A stretch of DNA of 32,385 nucleotides from Bacillota bacterium (GTDB lineage Bacteria; Bacillota; Clostridia; Lachnospirales; Bianqueaceae). Of the stretch, positions 30,548 through 32,385 are shown one piece after another. Under the pieces are notes generated by a model. That model was not told the origin of the DNA and made no database searches. It saw only the letters and a program-made list of their open reading frames with translations. Location: contig JAFZQZ010000093.1 in NCBI GenBank assembly GCA_017620135.1, forward strand, positions 1 through 32,385, in the 5' to 3' direction. The first letter of the stretch is position 1. Every line of letters starts with the position of its first letter. A program made the translations under genes and the position numbers.

Positions 30548-32385
30548 ATGAAATTATCATTTTCGACCCGTGGATGGGAAAACTACAGTTATGAGGAGAA
30601 CGTTCAGACAGCTCTGACCATGAGCTTTGACGGGTTTGAGCTGTACAACCCGCAGAAGCAGGAAGCGCTGATCGGCCGGGGCGGCCCGTTCCATAAGTAC
30701 GGTGTTGCCGGAACGATCCGTGAGCTTCGTTCCAAAGGCCTGATGATCCCGGTGATCGATACTTCCTGCGATCTGTCCGGAAAGATGGCTGTAGGCGAGC
30801 TGAAAGAACTTTTCCAGCTGGCACATGACGCGGATATCCCGTATGTGAGCGCGGTAGCTCTTACCGATCATGAAGACGTGGTCCGTCAGTCGATCGATGA
30901 ACTGCTGCCGGCGGCGATCGCCCAGAAGGTGACGCTGCTCATCAAGACCAGCGGTATCTATGCCGACACCTCCAGACTGCGCAGGCTGATGGATGACTAC
31001 GCCTATGACGAACTGGCGGTCCTTTGGGATATTCATCACCCCTACCGGGATTTTCATGAGAGCGCGGACACCACGATCAAAAATCTCGGCGCCTATGTCT
31101 GTCATGTTCATCTCCGGGATTCGCTGGATGACGGCAGCTACGAGATCATAGGCGAAGGAACGCTTCCTGTAGGCGATATGATGCGGGCTCTGTCTTCTAT
31201 CGACTATGACGGCTTTATTTCTCTGGAGTGGAAACCAGGCTACCTGGAAGAGGTGGACGACCGGGAGATCATTTTCCCGCATTTTGTCAACTATATGAGC
31301 CGGTTCGAGAATACGCGCGGTAAGAAAAAGACCCTGTACGACAATACCGCGCACAATGGTCAGTATGTATGGAAGAAATATGAACTTATCAATGAAACGT
31401 TCCCACAGGTGCTTGACCGGATGGTGGAAGAATTCCCCGATCAGTACGCTTTCAAATATACGACACTGGATTATACCCGTACCTACAGTGAATTCCGGGA
31501 CGACGTGGATGATTTTGCCCGGGCACTGATCTCACTGGGCGTACGCCGTGGTTCCAAGGTGGCCATCTGGGCGACGAACGTGCCGGCCTGGTTTTTGACT
31601 TTCTGGGCCGCGACGAAGATCGGCGCGATCCTGGTCACGGTCAATACCGGATACAAGATCCACGAGGCAGAATATCTGCTTCGTCAGTCTGATACGCATA
31701 CGCTCGTGATGATCGAATCCTGTCTGGATTCGGATTATAAGGACATCATTCACCGGCTGTGTCCGGAACTCGATCATACCAGGCCCGGGGAGCCGCTGCG
31801 CGCCAAGAAGCTGCCGTTCCTTAGAAACGTCATCACGGTGGGATTCCGGATGAAAGGGTGTCTCACCCTGGAAGAGGCCATGGACCGTGCGCCGCTCGTG
31901 CCGAAGGAAGAGGTCTACCGGATGGCGGCCCGCGTACAGGCGTCGGATGTCTGCAATATGCAGTATACCTCCGGTACGACCGGGTTCCCGAAGGGTGTTA
32001 TGCTGACTCATTATAACGTGGTCAACAACGGCAAATGTATCGGAGACCGGATGGAACTTTCCACCGCGGACCGGATGATGATCCAGGTCCCCATGTTCCA
32101 CTGCTTCGGTATGGTCCTGTCGATGACTTCTTGCATGACTCATGGGGCCACGCTCTGTCCGATGCCGTATTTCTCGGCGAAAAACTCGCTGGCCTGTATC
32201 CGGCAGGAGAAGATCACCTGCTTCAACGGTGTACCCACGATGTTCATCGCCATGTTCAACCACGAAGATTACCGGAAGACAGACTTTTCGTATATGCGGA
32301 CCGGTATCATGGCGGGGTCCGGCTGTCCGCCGGAGCTCATGCGCCGGGCTGCCAGAGAAGACGAGATGCATATGATCGGTATCCT
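30548..32385 (+). CDS. Fusion of TIM-barrel isomerase-like domain and acyl-CoA synthetase (ANL) domain, partial
   Basis: Open frame of 612 codons running off the window, no stop; AGGTGA lies eight bases before the ATG. Residues 1 to about 260 form a xylose-isomerase-like barrel: WDIHH, CHVHLRD, GEGTLPVGDMM and SLEW (E227) correspond to its metal-site strands, but the strand usually carrying the first Glu ligand reads LLIKTSG. After a short linker (about 258-275) an AMP-forming ligase starts (VLDRMVEEFPDQYAFKY), with the P-loop YTSGTTGFPKG (473-483), VPMFHCFGMV and the segment GVPTMF typical of medium/long-chain acyl-CoA synthetases. No frameshift separates the parts. The C-terminal lid domain is missing only because the window ends. 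It shares the T-box operon with the LeuA-like protein. Confidence 0.88.
   Translation, partial: MKLSFSTRGWENYSYEENVQTALTMSFDGFELYNPQKQEALIGRGGPFHKYGVAGTIRELRSKGLMIPVIDTSCDLSGKMAVGELKELFQLAHDADIPYVSAVALTDHEDVVRQSIDELLPAAIAQKVTLLIKTSGIYADTSRLRRLMDDYAYDELAVLWDIHHPYRDFHESADTTIKNLGAYVCHVHLRDSLDDGSYEIIGEGTLPVGDMMRALSSIDYDGFISLEWKPGYLEEVDDREIIFPHFVNYMSRFENTRGKKKTLYDNTAHNGQYVWKKYELINETFPQVLDRMVEEFPDQYAFKYTTLDYTRTYSEFRDDVDDFARALISLGVRRGSKVAIWATNVPAWFLTFWAATKIGAILVTVNTGYKIHEAEYLLRQSDTHTLVMIESCLDSDYKDIIHRLCPELDHTRPGEPLRAKKLPFLRNVITVGFRMKGCLTLEEAMDRAPLVPKEEVYRMAARVQASDVCNMQYTSGTTGFPKGVMLTHYNVVNNGKCIGDRMELSTADRMMIQVPMFHCFGMVLSMTSCMTHGATLCPMPYFSAKNSLACIRQEKITCFNGVPTMFIAMFNHEDYRKTDFSYMRTGIMAGSGCPPELMRRAAREDEMHMIGI

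Noticed and set aside
30557-31354. Minus-strand open frame opposite the TIM-barrel part of the fusion gene, and 31532-32371 opposite the ligase part
   Set aside because: Shadows of the plus-strand gene; the plus frame is continuous with clear ANL and barrel motifs and lies in the T-box operon.

Overview
The window comes from a chromosome of roughly 50% GC that looks like a Bacillota (Firmicutes) bacterium, probably a gut-type Clostridia or Erysipelotrichia. Evidence seen directly: strong AGGAGG ribosome binding sites, TTGACA/TATAAT promoters with 17-bp spacers, a lysine riboswitch in front of dapA, a T-box leader with its AGGGTGGTACCGCG box, a CsoR copper operator, and many compact operons. 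The genus cannot be read from the sequence. I see no tRNA, rRNA, insertion sequence, prophage or CRISPR array.

Layout. 51-857 encodes a restriction-like (PD-(D/E)XK type) protein. 896-4041 is a copper operon: a promoter with a CsoR operator, csoR, and a copA whose last 70 codons are a CopZ-like domain with its own Shine-Dalgarno and ATG. 4039-4884 (-) is a patatin-like lipase. 5022-6878 (-) is lysine biosynthesis, dapA-dapB behind a lysine riboswitch. 6974-7153 (-) is a 59-aa unknown protein with a consensus promoter, divergent from a LacI-type regulator and a mannitol/mannonate-dehydrogenase family enzyme (7394-10063). 10122-10421, between two converging genes, holds a striking array of alternating TGTATAA/TTATACA motifs. 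10422-11231 (-) is an SDR; 11293-11982 (+) a C39-like cysteine peptidase-fold protein; 12112-14208 (+) two tandem paralogous TIM-barrel sugar isomerase/epimerase-like proteins.

14490-16407 (-) is the PadR / DUF1700 / DUF4097 trio with an operator filling its promoter spacer. 16502-21789 (-) is an ABC transporter (ATPase plus a 969-aa FtsX-type permease) in one operon with its response regulator and histidine kinase. 21924-24128 (-) is tex. 24195-26564 (-) is a membrane protein / phosphodiester glycosidase-like / GT2-GtrA operon. 26701-27819 (-) is a ferredoxin-containing aldo/keto reductase, and 27962-28753 (+) an APH(3')-like kinase.

28768-32385 (+) is a T-box-controlled operon with two unusual genes: an isopropylmalate-synthase-family protein that has lost its metal ligands but keeps the regulatory domain, and an open-ended fusion of a TIM-barrel isomerase domain to an acyl-CoA-synthetase (ANL) domain. 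This operon, the 10.1-10.4 kb motif array and the internal copZ start in copA are the best candidates for undescribed biology.
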